Part shown: positions 55,897 to 63,941 of the stretch, piece by piece | Numbering within the stretch: position 1 is the stretch's first letter | How the letters are laid out: each line of letters opens with the position of its first letter | Source: Aldehydirespirator sp963662645 | GTDB taxonomy: Bacteria; Actinomycetota; Acidimicrobiia; Acidimicrobiales; Aldehydirespiratoraceae | DNA length: 64,000 bases | NCBI GenBank assembly: GCA_963662645.2 | Contig: OY759762.1 | Coordinates: forward strand, 186,001 to 250,000 | Direction of reading: 5' to 3' | The notes under the pieces: generated by a model | Told to the model about the DNA's origin: nothing | What the model saw: only the letters and a program-made list of their open reading frames with translations | The model's database searches: none | Program-made: the position numbers and the translations under genes

Positions 55897-56704
55897 ACGC
55901 AAGGCACGCGATGACGGCCCGGCCGACGGGCGCAGGCCGCTGATCAGCGGCAACTGGAAGATGAACCACAACCACTTCGAGGCGATCCAGACCATCCAGA
56001 AGCTGGCCTACGCGCTGAACAGCGACGACTATCGCCATGTGGAGGTGTCGGTGCATCCGCCGTTCACCGACCTGCGCTCGGTGCAGACAGTGCTCCAGGC
56101 CGACGATGTGCCCATAGCGCTGGGCGCCCAGGACTGCCACTCCGAGGACGCGGGCGCCTTCACCGGCGAGGTGTCGGCCGCGATGCTGGCCAAGCTGGAC
56201 GTGTCGTACGTGATCGTGGGCCACAGCGAGCGCCGGGCGTTGTTCGGCGAGACCGACGACATTGTCAACGCCAAGGCACGGGCGGTGCTGCGCCACGACA
56301 TGGTGCCGATCGTGTGCGTGGGCGAGACCATCGAGCAGCGCCGGGCCGGTCAGGCCCGCGATGTGGTGTCCGGCCAGCTGGCCGGCAGTCTCGACGGCCT
56401 TGGCGCCGAAGTCGTCGGCAGGCTGGTGGTGGCCTACGAGCCGGTATGGGCCATCGGCACCGGGGAGACGGCCACACCCGCCGACGCCCAGGACATGTGC
56501 GCCCACGTGCGGTCGCGGGTCGCCGCGCAGTGGGGGAGGGCGGCCGCGGCCGATCTGCGGATCCAGTACGGGGGCTCGGTGAAGCCGTCCAACGCCCCTG
56601 ACCTCATGGAGCAGCCCGACGTCGACGGCGCGCTCGTGGGCGGGGCCAGCCTCGACGCCACCGAGTTCTCCCGGATCGTGAACCACCGCCTGTACGCAAC
56701 GTGA
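55886..56704 (+). CDS. tpiA: Triosephosphate isomerase
   Basis: ATG 55886 gives 272 residues, with about 15 extra residues (MRGRRKARDDGPADGRR) before the conserved LISGNWKMNHNHFEA with catalytic Lys. Catalytic His is in YVIVGHSERR and catalytic Glu in VVAYEPVWAIGTG; IQYGGSVKPSN and DGALVGGASLD form the phosphate site. It interconverts DHAP and glyceraldehyde 3-phosphate. It overlaps pgk by 11 bases and is followed by secG, the common actinobacterial order. Confidence 0.95.
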
Positions 56705-56755
56705 GCACGATCGCGTCCGTCGGCGCCGGGACCGAGCACTGGTAGCCTCGGGGCC

Positions 56756-56980
56756 GTGATCTGGTTCATCGCCCCGCTGCACGTGCTGTCGGCACTGCTG
56801 CTGGTGTTCCTGGTGCTGCTGCACAGCGGCAAGGGCGGCGGCCTCTCGGACATGTTCGGCGGCGGGCTCGGCGCGCAGGCGGCCGGGTCGACGGTGGTGG
56901 AGCGCAACCTCGACCGCATCACCGTCATCGCCGCGCTGGTCTTCACCTTCGCGTCGGTCTCCTACGCCCTGATCATCTGA
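56756..56980 (+). CDS. secG: Preprotein translocase subunit SecG
   Basis: GTG 56756 is seven bases after TAGCCT (56743-56748). The 74-residue protein has two membrane helices (LHVLSALLLVFLVLLH and ITVIAALVFTFASVSYALII) joined by the conserved loop GKGGGLSDMFGGG. It is the auxiliary subunit of SecYEG in the cytoplasmic membrane. Its position after tpiA is conserved in Actinobacteria. Confidence 0.95.
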   Translation: MIWFIAPLHVLSALLLVFLVLLHSGKGGGLSDMFGGGLGAQAAGSTVVERNLDRITVIAALVFTFASVSYALII

Positions 56981-57027
56981 ACGTTGCCGACGAGCGGCCG
57001 TCGCCTGTCAACTGACGGCGAACGCGA

Positions 57028-57429
57028 CTACGACACGCCGGGGGATGCTGTGGGAATACCCAACTCCCGCGCGGCGGCAAGCTGGCGGCCGTCGTAGCTG
57101 ACAAAGCAGGCCAGATCGTCACCGAGTTGCTCGGCGCAGGCCACGTAGATCGCGTCGAGCGAGCGCAGTCCGGGACCAGGAATGCGTCCGGCCCGGTCCA
57201 GCAGAGCGGGGGTGAGCCGGACCTTGTGGACTCCGGCCAAGTGCTCGTCGCAGCTTCGCAACACGGATGGTGCCGAATGAGCGACCCCGCGCCGGGCCTC
57301 AGTGCGCAGCAAGTCCGACGAAGCAAGTCGTCGCCCATACGCACATCGCCTCAGCTCCGCAGATTCCGGCTCTACGACTACCAGCTTGAGGAACGCCGAA
57401 GCGTCCACGAACCATAGATCACCGCTCAT
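57028..57429 (-). CDS. vapC: PIN-domain toxin, VapC family
   Basis: ATG 57429 (MSGDLWFVDASAFLKLVV) overlaps the antitoxin end by 11 bases; a longer frame to 57456 is rejected. The 133 residues carry the first catalytic Asp in FVDASAFLKL, a Glu in LLRTEARRGVA, Asp in SLDAIYVACAEQL and a late FVSYDGRQLAAARELGI, the complete acidic set of PIN ribonucleases. It is intact and paired with an antitoxin, unlike the truncated locus near 33.1 kb. Confidence 0.9.
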   Translation of the reverse strand: MSGDLWFVDASAFLKLVVVEPESAELRRCAYGRRLASSDLLRTEARRGVAHSAPSVLRSCDEHLAGVHKVRLTPALLDRAGRIPGPGLRSLDAIYVACAEQLGDDLACFVSYDGRQLAAARELGIPTASPGVS

Positions 57430-57706
57430 GGCGACGCAGTTCGGCCAGGCGCTCACTGGGCGACTGCTCGCCGGGCGGGATCTCTATCGGTTCGAGCCTT
57501 TCCATCACCTCATCGAGATTCTCGGTCGCGAGCGTGACCAGCCCCTCGGCGGCCAGTCGCTCCAGGACGCTTCCCGGCGGTGCCACCGGACTCAGCCGCG
57601 CCACGGGAACCCCCCGCACCGTGATCTCGTAGGTCTCGCCCTCGGCGACCCGCCGCAGCCAGCGGCTCGCGTGCTGCCGCAACTCGCGCACGCCGATTCG
57701 CTCCAT
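57419..57706 (-). CDS. vapB: Phd-type antitoxin of VapC (VapB)
   Basis: This 95-residue protein starts at ATG 57706. The N-terminal Phd/YefM fold reads IGVRELRQHASRWLRRVAEG, then EITVRGVPVARLSPV, and the C-terminus is acidic (ENLDEVMERLEPIEIPP). It binds VapC and presumably the palindrome at 57707-57723 that begins at the base before its start codon. Translation of toxin and antitoxin is coupled by overlap. Confidence 0.9.
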   Translation of the reverse strand: MERIGVRELRQHASRWLRRVAEGETYEITVRGVPVARLSPVAPPGSVLERLAAEGLVTLATENLDEVMERLEPIEIPPGEQSPSERLAELRRHER

Positions 57707-57723
57707 GTGCTACATGGTAGCAC
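57707..57723. promoter_or_regulatory. Palindromic operator of vapBC
   Basis: GTGCTA-catgg-TAGCAC is a perfect 6-5-6 inverted repeat immediately upstream of the vapB ATG on the minus strand. On that strand it includes a TACCAT hexamer that could be the -10 of a leaderless transcript. Confidence 0.7.
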
Positions 57724-57764
57724 TACAGGCTCTCCCCATCATGCCGGTCGAACGAAGTGCGAGG

Positions 57765-57938
57765 CTAGGCGGGCTGCGCGGGGTGGCGGGTCGCCCACTC
57801 GGCGAGTTGGCGCCGCACTCGGTCCACGTCTTCGGAGCTGACCGGCCGTGAGATCGAGACGTGATCATCGGTGGCCCTGACGGTGAACCGGAAGCCTCCG
57901 GAGGAGGCGGGGACCGGACCGCTGCCGTTGCTGCTCAT
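57765..57938 (-). CDS. 57-residue small protein coupled to the DUF3467 gene
   Basis: ATG 57938 overlaps the stop of the upstream DUF3467 gene (ATGA) and has AAGGAGG six to seven bases ahead, the strongest ribosome binding site in the neighbourhood. The product starts MSSNGSGPVPASSGGFRFTV, continues with RATDDHVSISRPVSSEDVD and ends in a helix (RVRRQLAEWATRHP). No family is recognised, but the tight coupling makes it a credible gene. Confidence 0.7.
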   Translation of the reverse strand: MSSNGSGPVPASSGGFRFTVRATDDHVSISRPVSSEDVDRVRRQLAEWATRHPAQPA

Positions 57939-58228
57939 GGTTCCTCCTTCGGTGGTCTGGGGGTGATGCGCCCGTACTGGCGCTCGTAGCGATCGATGTT
58001 GGCCGACATGGCCTGAACTATCCGGAACATGGCGCTGGTAGGGATCTTCATCCGGGCCACCACCAGCACATCCTGGGCGTCGCCGTCGTGAGTGGGGGAG
58101 CGGTGCGAGGTGAAGTCGATCGTGAACTCATGGGGCGTGTTCCATACGAGCGCGCCGTTGGCGTACGTGCCGCCGGCCGGCACGGACTCATTGAACGTGA
58201 CATTCATGACTACATCGTCTGATGCCAT
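57935..58228 (-). CDS. DUF3467 family protein
   Basis: ATG 58228 (MASDDVVMNVTFNESVPAGG) is seven bases after the -10 TAGATT. Its 97 residues contain the signature ANGALVWNTPHEFTIDFTSH and the helix RMKIPTSAMFRIVQAMSANI with YERQYGRI, as in DUF3467 proteins of bacteria. The function of this family is unknown to me. A frame reaching 58315 is rejected since it would include the promoter. It is the first gene of a two-gene operon with the 57-residue protein. Confidence 0.8.
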   Translation of the reverse strand: MASDDVVMNVTFNESVPAGGTYANGALVWNTPHEFTIDFTSHRSPTHDGDAQDVLVVARMKIPTSAMFRIVQAMSANIDRYERQYGRITPRPPKEEP

Positions 58229-58235
58229 GTCATGT

Positions 58236-58264
58236 AATCTACAGTGCTGACAGCCTGTCTGCAA
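58236..58264 (-). promoter_or_regulatory. Promoter of the DUF3467 operon
   Basis: On the minus strand TTGCAG (58264-58259), a 17-base spacer and TAGATT (58241-58236) are followed by seven bases and the ATG. This is one of the clearest complete leaderless promoters in the window. Confidence 0.65.
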
Positions 58265-58344
58265 CATGTTCCAGCCAGATACTGGAATACAAGCGCTAGA
58301 TTCCGGTTCGCTCAACAGAGAACGCCGGAGGAGGTGGCGGCTGG

Positions 58345-58980
58345 ATGGCTCTGACGACGCCCACGACCAGGGACGAGGCCGTCACCCGACAGAAGTGGCT
58401 CACGGGAGCCACCATCGGCTGGAACGTCGTTGAGGGAGCGGTCGCGATCGCCGCGGGAATCGCCGCGGGGTCGGTAAGCCTGATCGGCTTCGGCCTGGAC
58501 TCCAGCATCGAGGTGTCGGCCGCGGTGATCCTGGCGTGGCGGCTGACCCAGGAGCGCCGCGCCGGCTGCAAGCAGGAGGTCGACAAGCGAGCCCAGCGTC
58601 TGATCGCAGTGTGCTTCGCCGCGCTGGCCGTCTACGTGGGCGTGGAGTCGACGCGCGACCTGGTGCTCGCCCACCGTCCCGAGGAGTCGCCGGTCGGAAT
58701 CGCGATAGCGGCTCTGTCCCTGGTGGTCATGCCGGTGCTGGCCCTAGCCAAGCGACGCCTCGCTCCCGTCATCGGGTCGCGAGCAGCGGAGGCTGAGGCA
58801 ACCCAGACGGTGCTGTGCGCACTCATGTCGGGCGGGCTGCTCCTCGGGCTGGGCGCCAACGCGGCCCTGGGATGGTGGTGGGCCGACCCGCTGGCCGGAC
58901 TGTTCATCGCCTCGCTGGCCGCCTACGAGACGGTATCGGTTTGGCGGGCCGACTCCCTCGAGGACACCTGCTGCGGCTGA
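58345..58980 (+). CDS. Cation efflux protein, CDF family, membrane domain only
   Basis: The 211 residues begin near MALTTPTTRDEAVTRQKWLT. Five to six membrane helices are visible (WNVVEGAVAIAAGIAAGSVS, GIAIAALSLVVMPVLALAKR, AALGWWWADPLAGLFIASLA). Acidic residues in GFGLDSSIEVSAA and WWWADPLAGL correspond to the metal-binding helices 2 and 5 of CDF transporters. The usual cytoplasmic C-terminal domain is absent, as in a known short subgroup. A divalent metal substrate is likely. It ends in CCG. It diverges from the DUF3467 operon. Confidence 0.85.
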   Translation: MALTTPTTRDEAVTRQKWLTGATIGWNVVEGAVAIAAGIAAGSVSLIGFGLDSSIEVSAAVILAWRLTQERRAGCKQEVDKRAQRLIAVCFAALAVYVGVESTRDLVLAHRPEESPVGIAIAALSLVVMPVLALAKRRLAPVIGSRAAEAEATQTVLCALMSGGLLLGLGANAALGWWWADPLAGLFIASLAAYETVSVWRADSLEDTCCG

Positions 58981-59030
58981 GTCTGGGTACGTGGTGGCGG
59001 GCAGCGCCCCCGGTAGCCTCGAACATCCAC

Positions 59031-59115
59031 GTCGGAGTGGCGGAATTGGCAGACGCGCTAGCTTGAGGGGCTAGTGCCCAGATTGGGCGTGGGGGTTCAA
59101 GTCCCCCCTCCGACA
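59031..59115 (+). tRNA. tRNA-Leu (anticodon GAG)
   Basis: The acceptor stem GTCGGAG pairs with CTCCGAC at 59108-59114. The D-arm follows (GGCGGAATTGGCAGAC), then an anticodon stem CTAGC/GCTAG with loop TTGAGGG (anticodon GAG), a long variable arm typical of tRNA-Leu, and T-arm GGGGGTTCAAGTCCCCC. The discriminator is A at 59115, and CCA is not fully encoded. A TAGCCT hexamer at 59012-59017 may be its -10. Confidence 0.95.
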
Positions 59116-59212
59116 CCGTACATCAAGCGTTCAGTCTGACCGTTCGGTTCCCGTACTTCCACATCAGCGACGCTGCCCGGGGCCCGGCTCGCTGGTGGAG
59201 CCAGGCCGGCCG

Positions 59213-59518
59213 TCAGAAGTCGAAGCCGTTGGCGGCCACCGGGGTGGTCATGGCCATGTCGGGCGGGCCGGCCAACAGCGCCATCAGGGCCGGCATGGCC
59301 GCCTGCATGGCCTCGTTGTCGGCGTGCCTCTGGGCGGCCTCCATGCTCGACATGAGGGCGAAGAACCAGTAGGTGCCGTCCTCGCCCCGGTGATACGAGT
59401 ACGACTCGACGCCGTCCACCGACTCGCTCGCCGCCACGATGGCCCGCAGCGCCCCGTCCATCTCGTCGCCCTTGCCCTCCTGGCAGGAGAACTTCGCGAA
59501 CACTGAGACCTTCGACAT
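59213..59518 (-). CDS. Antibiotic biosynthesis monooxygenase (ABM)-domain protein
   Basis: ATG 59518 (MSKVSVFAKFSCQEGKGDEM) gives 101 residues. The ferredoxin-like ABM fold shows in VFAKFSCQEGKGDEMDGALR, VESYSYHRGEDGTYWFFALM and SMEAAQRHADNEAMQAAMPA. Such proteins are small dimeric quinol or phenol monooxygenases, or simply unassigned dimeric alpha+beta-barrel proteins. It is divergent from the PPOX gene. A frame up to 59596 is rejected because its first 26 residues look non-coding. Confidence 0.8.
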   Translation of the reverse strand: MSKVSVFAKFSCQEGKGDEMDGALRAIVAASESVDGVESYSYHRGEDGTYWFFALMSSMEAAQRHADNEAMQAAMPALMALLAGPPDMAMTTPVAANGFDF

Positions 59519-59616
59519 GTTCCTCGCCTTTCGCGTCGAGAATCCTGGTACCGGTATTGTGCCCTGGAGACACACTTTTCGGCCGAGATCTTTCATCGGC
59601 TATCCAAGGAGCCGCG

Positions 59617-60141
59617 GTGGGACAGAACCTTCGCTCGCAGATCGAGATGACAGACGAGGAGCTCACCCGGTTCATCGACCAGTCGCGTACCTGCACGATG
59701 GCCACCGTCGGCCCCGGCGGCATGCCCCACCTAGTGGCCATGTGGTATGCCTGGCTGGACGGCCGGATCTGGCTGGAGTCCAAGGCCAAGGCCCAGAAGA
59801 TCGTCAACCTGCGCCGCGACGACCGGATGTCGGTGATGATCGAGGCGGGCAACACCTACGAGACGCTCCGGGGCGTGTCGCTGGAGGGCCGCGGGGTGAT
59901 CGTCACCGATCCCGACGAGATCTGGCGGGTCGGAGTCGATGTGTGGGAGCGCTACACCGCCCCCTACTCCGACGACTTCCGGCCCTTCGTGGAGGCCATG
60001 CTGCGCAAGCGGGTGGCGGTGCGCCTCGACGTGGAGCGCATTCGCAGCTGGGACCACCGCAAGCTGGGCATGCGCCCCACGGAGGTCGGCGGCACCACCG
60101 GACCCCACATCGACGGCCCCGGCCTGGCCGGCCCCGGCTGA
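59617..60141 (+). CDS. PPOX-class flavin/F420-binding protein
   Basis: GTG 59617 follows AAGGAG by five bases, giving 174 residues. The split-barrel fold is visible in RTCTMATVGPGGMPHLVAMW, RIWLESKAKAQKIVNLRRDD and VSLEGRGVIVTDPDEIWRVG. It belongs to the pyridoxamine 5'-phosphate oxidase-like group, which in Actinobacteria often uses F420 as cofactor. Natural substrate unknown. Downstream 60142-60265 has no gene; the string CCCGGCTGAGC occurs both at the stop and 91 bases later. Confidence 0.85.
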   Translation: MGQNLRSQIEMTDEELTRFIDQSRTCTMATVGPGGMPHLVAMWYAWLDGRIWLESKAKAQKIVNLRRDDRMSVMIEAGNTYETLRGVSLEGRGVIVTDPDEIWRVGVDVWERYTAPYSDDFRPFVEAMLRKRVAVRLDVERIRSWDHRKLGMRPTEVGGTTGPHIDGPGLAGPG

Positions 60142-60265
60142 GCCCAGACTGAACTCCTGCAAAGAAGCCGCCGTCAAGGTGCAGAAGCGGCAGATTGTCC
60201 GAATCGGAGAGCGCGGACGGCTGCCCGGCTGAGCACTGCCGCCGCCGGAGCGCTAGGAACGTCCC

Positions 60266-61051
60266 ATGGCATCCACCGCCGGCTCCACCCAGGACATCTT
60301 CTCGCTGGACGGCAGAGTCGCCATAGTGACCGGGGCCAGCGGAACGCTGGGGGAGCGCTACTGCAGGGTGCTGGCCGGCCGCGGGGCGACCGTTGTGGCC
60401 GCGGCCCGCAGGCCGGGCCTGCTGGAAGCCTGGGCGAGCGAGGTGCCCGGCGTGGTGCCGGCGGGCTGCGACGTCACGGACGACTCGCAGCTGCTGCGAC
60501 TGGTCGACGTGGCAGCCGAGCACGGCGGTCCCGACATTGTTGTCAACAACGCAGGAACCAGCGACGCGGTGATCCGAGCCCATGAGCAGGACCCGGACCA
60601 GTTCCGGCGGGTGCTGGACATCAATCTCACCGCCGCCTTCGTGCTGTCGGCGGCCGCGGCCCGATGGATGATCGAGCACGGCCGGGCCGGCAGCATCGTC
60701 AACGTGGCGTCGATGCTGGGGATCGTTGCCTCCGGCGGCAACCACCAGGCCGGTTATGTCGCCTCCAAGAGCGGGCTGATCGGTCTGACCCGGGAGCTGG
60801 CCAAGCAGTGGGCCGCGGAGGGCATCCGGGTGAACGCCATCGCTCCGGGATACTTCCGCAGCGGGCTCACCGAGGAGATGTTCGCGGGCGACGACGCTCC
60901 GGGCCTGCGCCACATCCAGCGCAACACCCTCATGAGGCGGGCCGGGGAGATCCACGAATTCGACGGCGCCCTGCTGCTGCTGGCCTCGGACGCGGGCAGC
61001 TACATCACCGGCCAGACCATCGTCATAGACGGCGGCTGGACCGCCCGGTAG
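60266..61051 (+). CDS. Short-chain dehydrogenase/reductase
   Basis: This 261-residue classical SDR reads DGRVAIVTGASGTLGERYCR with a Leu variant of the usual GxxxGIG loop, IVVNNAGTSD, catalytic Ser in IVNVASMLG, YVASKSGLIGLTR (Tyr-x-x-x-Lys) and LLLASDAGSYITGQTIVIDGG. The AAARRPG segment after the second strand favours NADP. Gluconate 5-dehydrogenase-like and acetoacetyl-CoA reductase-like enzymes share this architecture. It has no operon partner visible and stands alone between the PPOX gene and the sulfate activation genes. Confidence 0.85.
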   Translation: MASTAGSTQDIFSLDGRVAIVTGASGTLGERYCRVLAGRGATVVAAARRPGLLEAWASEVPGVVPAGCDVTDDSQLLRLVDVAAEHGGPDIVVNNAGTSDAVIRAHEQDPDQFRRVLDINLTAAFVLSAAAARWMIEHGRAGSIVNVASMLGIVASGGNHQAGYVASKSGLIGLTRELAKQWAAEGIRVNAIAPGYFRSGLTEEMFAGDDAPGLRHIQRNTLMRRAGEIHEFDGALLLLASDAGSYITGQTIVIDGGWTAR

Positions 61052-61052
61052 C

Positions 61053-61088
61053 GAACATGACGCAGAACATGACGCAGAACATGACGTA
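61053..61088 (+). repeat. Three tandem copies of a 12-base unit
   Basis: GAACATGACGCA is present three times in a row (61053-61064, 61065-61076, 61077-61088, the last ending GT). It follows directly after the SDR stop codon and precedes cysD. Confidence 0.85.
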
Positions 61089-61167
61089 ATGCGCCATGAC
61101 GGGCACACGAGCCGTGTGGCAGCGTGCGCGACCGTGCAGGAATTGGTGGAACTACAGTTGCGGATCA

Positions 61168-62118
61168 ATGGCGATTCACTCGAGCAGTGCGCAGTACGCG
61201 GCAGCCGAGCAGCCGGCCACAACCAGGTCGTGGTTCTCGATGCTCGAATCCGAGGCCATCGAGATCATCCGCGAGGGTGTTGCGGCCGCGACCCGGCCCG
61301 TGATGCTCTATTCGATCGGCAAGGACTCGTCGGTGCTTCTCCACCTGGCTCGCAAAGCCTTCTGGCCGGCCCCGCCGCCGATGCCGCTGCTGCACGTCGA
61401 CACCACCTGGAAGTTCCGCGAGATGATCGCCTTCCGGGACCGCGTCGCGGCCGAGGCTTCCGTCGAACTTCTCGTCCACACCAACTCCGAGGGCGCCGAC
61501 GGCGCGGTCACGCCCTTCACACACGGATCCGACTACTACACCGAGGTGATGAAGACGGCAGCCCTGCGACAAGCCCTGGACGCGGGCGGCTTCGACATCA
61601 TCTTCGTGGGGGCGCGCCGCGACGAGGAGAAGTCGCGCGCCAAGGAGCGGGTGTTCTCATTTCGCGACGCCGCCCACCAATGGCATCCCAAGGCACAGCG
61701 GCCCGAGCTGTGGAACCTCTACAACACGCGCCTCGACGCGGGCGGATCGTTTCGGGTCTCGCCGCTGTCCAACTGGACCGAGGCCGACATCTGGCGCTAC
61801 ATCGCGGCCGAGGACATCCCGATCGTGCCGCTGTACTACGCCGCCGAGCGTACCGTGGTCAGGCGGGGCGGTCAGTGGATCATGGTGGACGACGACCGCA
61901 TGCCGCTGCTGCCCGGCGAGGTTCCGCAGCGGCGCCGTGTCCGCTTCCGCACGCTGGGGTGCTATCCGCTCACCGCCGCGGTGGAGAGCACCGCCGACAC
62001 CCTCGACGCGATCATTGCGGAGGTCCTCGCCGCGGACCGCTCCGAGCGCGAGGGTCGCCTCATCGACCACGACGGCGAGGCGTCGATGGAGCGCAAGAAG
62101 CGGGAGGGATACTTCTGA
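61168..62118 (+). CDS. cysD: Sulfate adenylyltransferase subunit 2
   Basis: CysD is the ATP-pyrophosphatase subunit that makes APS from sulfate and ATP. The start is uncertain: ATG 61168 is taken, but ATG 61240 (MLESEAIEIIREGV) is closest to the family norm. The PP-loop is VMLYSIGKDSSVLLHLARKAF. Further family stretches are LHVDTTWKFREMIAFRD, FIFVGARRDEEKSRAKERVFS-like, PLSNWTEADIWRYIAAEDIP and the C-terminal EASMERKKREGYF. Its stop overlaps the cysN ATG by one base (TGATG), so the subunits are translationally coupled. No riboswitch is visible upstream. Confidence 0.9.
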   Translation: MAIHSSSAQYAAAEQPATTRSWFSMLESEAIEIIREGVAAATRPVMLYSIGKDSSVLLHLARKAFWPAPPPMPLLHVDTTWKFREMIAFRDRVAAEASVELLVHTNSEGADGAVTPFTHGSDYYTEVMKTAALRQALDAGGFDIIFVGARRDEEKSRAKERVFSFRDAAHQWHPKAQRPELWNLYNTRLDAGGSFRVSPLSNWTEADIWRYIAAEDIPIVPLYYAAERTVVRRGGQWIMVDDDRMPLLPGEVPQRRRVRFRTLGCYPLTAAVESTADTLDAIIAEVLAADRSEREGRLIDHDGEASMERKKREGYF

Positions 62119-63941
62119 TGCGACCCACTCTGCGGCTCGTCCTCTGCGGCAGCGTGGACGACGGCAAGAGCACGCTCATCGGACGGCTCCTGTGCGACTC
62201 CAACCAGGTCTTCGCGGACCAGTTGCAGAAGGCGGAAGAGGACTCCCGCCGCTACGGCACCCAAGCCGGCGCGACCGACCTGGCGCTGCTCACCGACGGC
62301 CTCCAGGACGAGCGCGAGCAGGGCATAACCATCGATGTCGCGTACCGCGTGCTCGAGACGCCGCTGCGCCGGTTCGTGGTCGCCGACGCGCCCGGACACG
62401 AGCAGTACACGCGAAACATGGCGACCGGCGCCTCGACCGCGGATCTTGCGGTCGTCATGGTCGACGCCCGCAAGGGCGTCCTCCCACAGACCGCCCGGCA
62501 CACCAGGATCGTGGCCATGGTCGGAGTGCGCCATGTCGTGCTCGCGGTCAACAAGATGGATCTCATCGGGTGGGACCGCGCTCGCTTCGAGGAGCTCGCG
62601 GAGGAGTACCGGACGGTCGCGGCCGAGGTCGGAGTGGGCGAGGTCGTCGCCATCCCCGTCTCCGCCCTGACCGGGGACAACCTCACCCGGCCCAGCGGTC
62701 AGACGCCCTGGCACGCCGGTCCGACGCTGCTCGGTCACCTCGAGACGGTGGAGCTCGCCCGACCCGCCGAGGATCAGCCCTTCCGGATGCCGGTGCAGTA
62801 CGTCAATCGGCCCGACCCGGACTTCCGCGGGTACTGCGGACGCGTGGCGTCGGGGAGGGTGGCGCCCGGCGACCGCATGCTCGTCTCACCCGCAGGCACC
62901 AGTGCCTCCGTCGAGTCGATCGTGGTCTGGCAGGACACATCTGACCGCGCCGAGCAGGGCGATTCGGTGACCCTCACCCTGAAGCCCGACGTCGACGTCT
63001 CCCGCGGCGACGTCATCGCCGCGGCCGACGACCCGCCGCAGGTGGCGGATCAGTTCCGGGCACAGATCATCTGGATGGGCGACGAGCCGTTGACCGCTGG
63101 GCGCCCGTATCGGATGAGGCTGCACACTTGCGAGGTGGGCGCAGTCGTGACCAGCATCAGGCACCGCGTGGACGTGTCGGACGGCAGCAAGCTCGCCGCC
63201 GCGCGCCTCGAGCTCAACGACCTCGGTGCGGTCAACCTCGCGACGAGCCGCCCGGTCCCCTTCGCCCCGTTCGAGCAGTCCCGCGAGCTGGGGGGCTTCA
63301 TCCTCATCGACCGCGCCACGAGCGCCACCGCGGGCGCCGGCACGATCGCCTATGCGCTGATGCGCTCGGCGAACGTCAAGTGGCAGGACTTCGACATCAG
63401 CGCCGACGTCCGCTCCGCATTGAAGAGCCAGCGGGCGCGGTGCCTGTGGCTTACCGGTCTCTCGGCTTCGGGCAAGTCCACGGTGGCCAACCAGCTGGAG
63501 AGGCGGCTCGTGATCGAGGGCCGCCACACCTATCTGCTCGACGGCGACAACGTGCGGCACGGGCTGAACCGTGATCTGGGCTTCACTGAGCCCGACCGCG
63601 TGGAGAACATCCGCAGAGTCGCGGAGGTTGCGCGCCTCATGGTGGACGCGGGGCTGATCGTGATCGTGTCGTTCATCAGCCCTTTCCAGGCCGAGCGAGA
63701 CTTCGCCCGCGCCCTGTTCGATCCGGGCGACTTCATGGAGATATTCGTTGACGCGCCTCTCGAGGTCTGCGCCCGGCGGGACCCGAAAGGCCTCTACGCC
63801 AAGGCGATGCGCGGGGAGATCAAGAACTTCACCGGCGTCGACAGCCCCTTCGAACGACCCGAGCGGCCCGACCTGCGGCTCGACACCGAGAGGCTCTCTC
63901 CCGAGGAGTGCGTGGCGCTCATCATGGAGCGCATGGCGTGA
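62118..63941 (+). CDS. cysNC: Bifunctional sulfate adenylyltransferase subunit 1 / APS kinase (CysN-CysC fusion)
   Basis: This is a 607-residue fusion. Residues 1-425 are the CysN GTPase: P-loop LCGSVDDGKSTLIGRLL, DEREQGITIDVAYR, DAPGHEQYTRNMATGAST and NKMDLIGW, then two beta-barrel domains. Residues about 435-607 are APS kinase: CLWLTGLSASGKSTVANQLE, LDGDNVRHGLNRDLGF, VIVSFISPFQAERDFARALF and KGLYAKAMRGEIKNFTGVD. Together with CysD it converts sulfate to PAPS. Both active sites look complete. Its stop overlaps a GTG (GTGA) of a following gene. Confidence 0.95.
   Translation: MRPTLRLVLCGSVDDGKSTLIGRLLCDSNQVFADQLQKAEEDSRRYGTQAGATDLALLTDGLQDEREQGITIDVAYRVLETPLRRFVVADAPGHEQYTRNMATGASTADLAVVMVDARKGVLPQTARHTRIVAMVGVRHVVLAVNKMDLIGWDRARFEELAEEYRTVAAEVGVGEVVAIPVSALTGDNLTRPSGQTPWHAGPTLLGHLETVELARPAEDQPFRMPVQYVNRPDPDFRGYCGRVASGRVAPGDRMLVSPAGTSASVESIVVWQDTSDRAEQGDSVTLTLKPDVDVSRGDVIAAADDPPQVADQFRAQIIWMGDEPLTAGRPYRMRLHTCEVGAVVTSIRHRVDVSDGSKLAAARLELNDLGAVNLATSRPVPFAPFEQSRELGGFILIDRATSATAGAGTIAYALMRSANVKWQDFDISADVRSALKSQRARCLWLTGLSASGKSTVANQLERRLVIEGRHTYLLDGDNVRHGLNRDLGFTEPDRVENIRRVAEVARLMVDAGLIVIVSFISPFQAERDFARALFDPGDFMEIFVDAPLEVCARRDPKGLYAKAMRGEIKNFTGVDSPFERPERPDLRLDTERLSPEECVALIMERMA

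Noticed and set aside
61052..61240. SAM or other sulfur riboswitch upstream of cysD
   Set aside because: Only a 12-base tandem repeat and no conserved riboswitch pairing elements could be seen.
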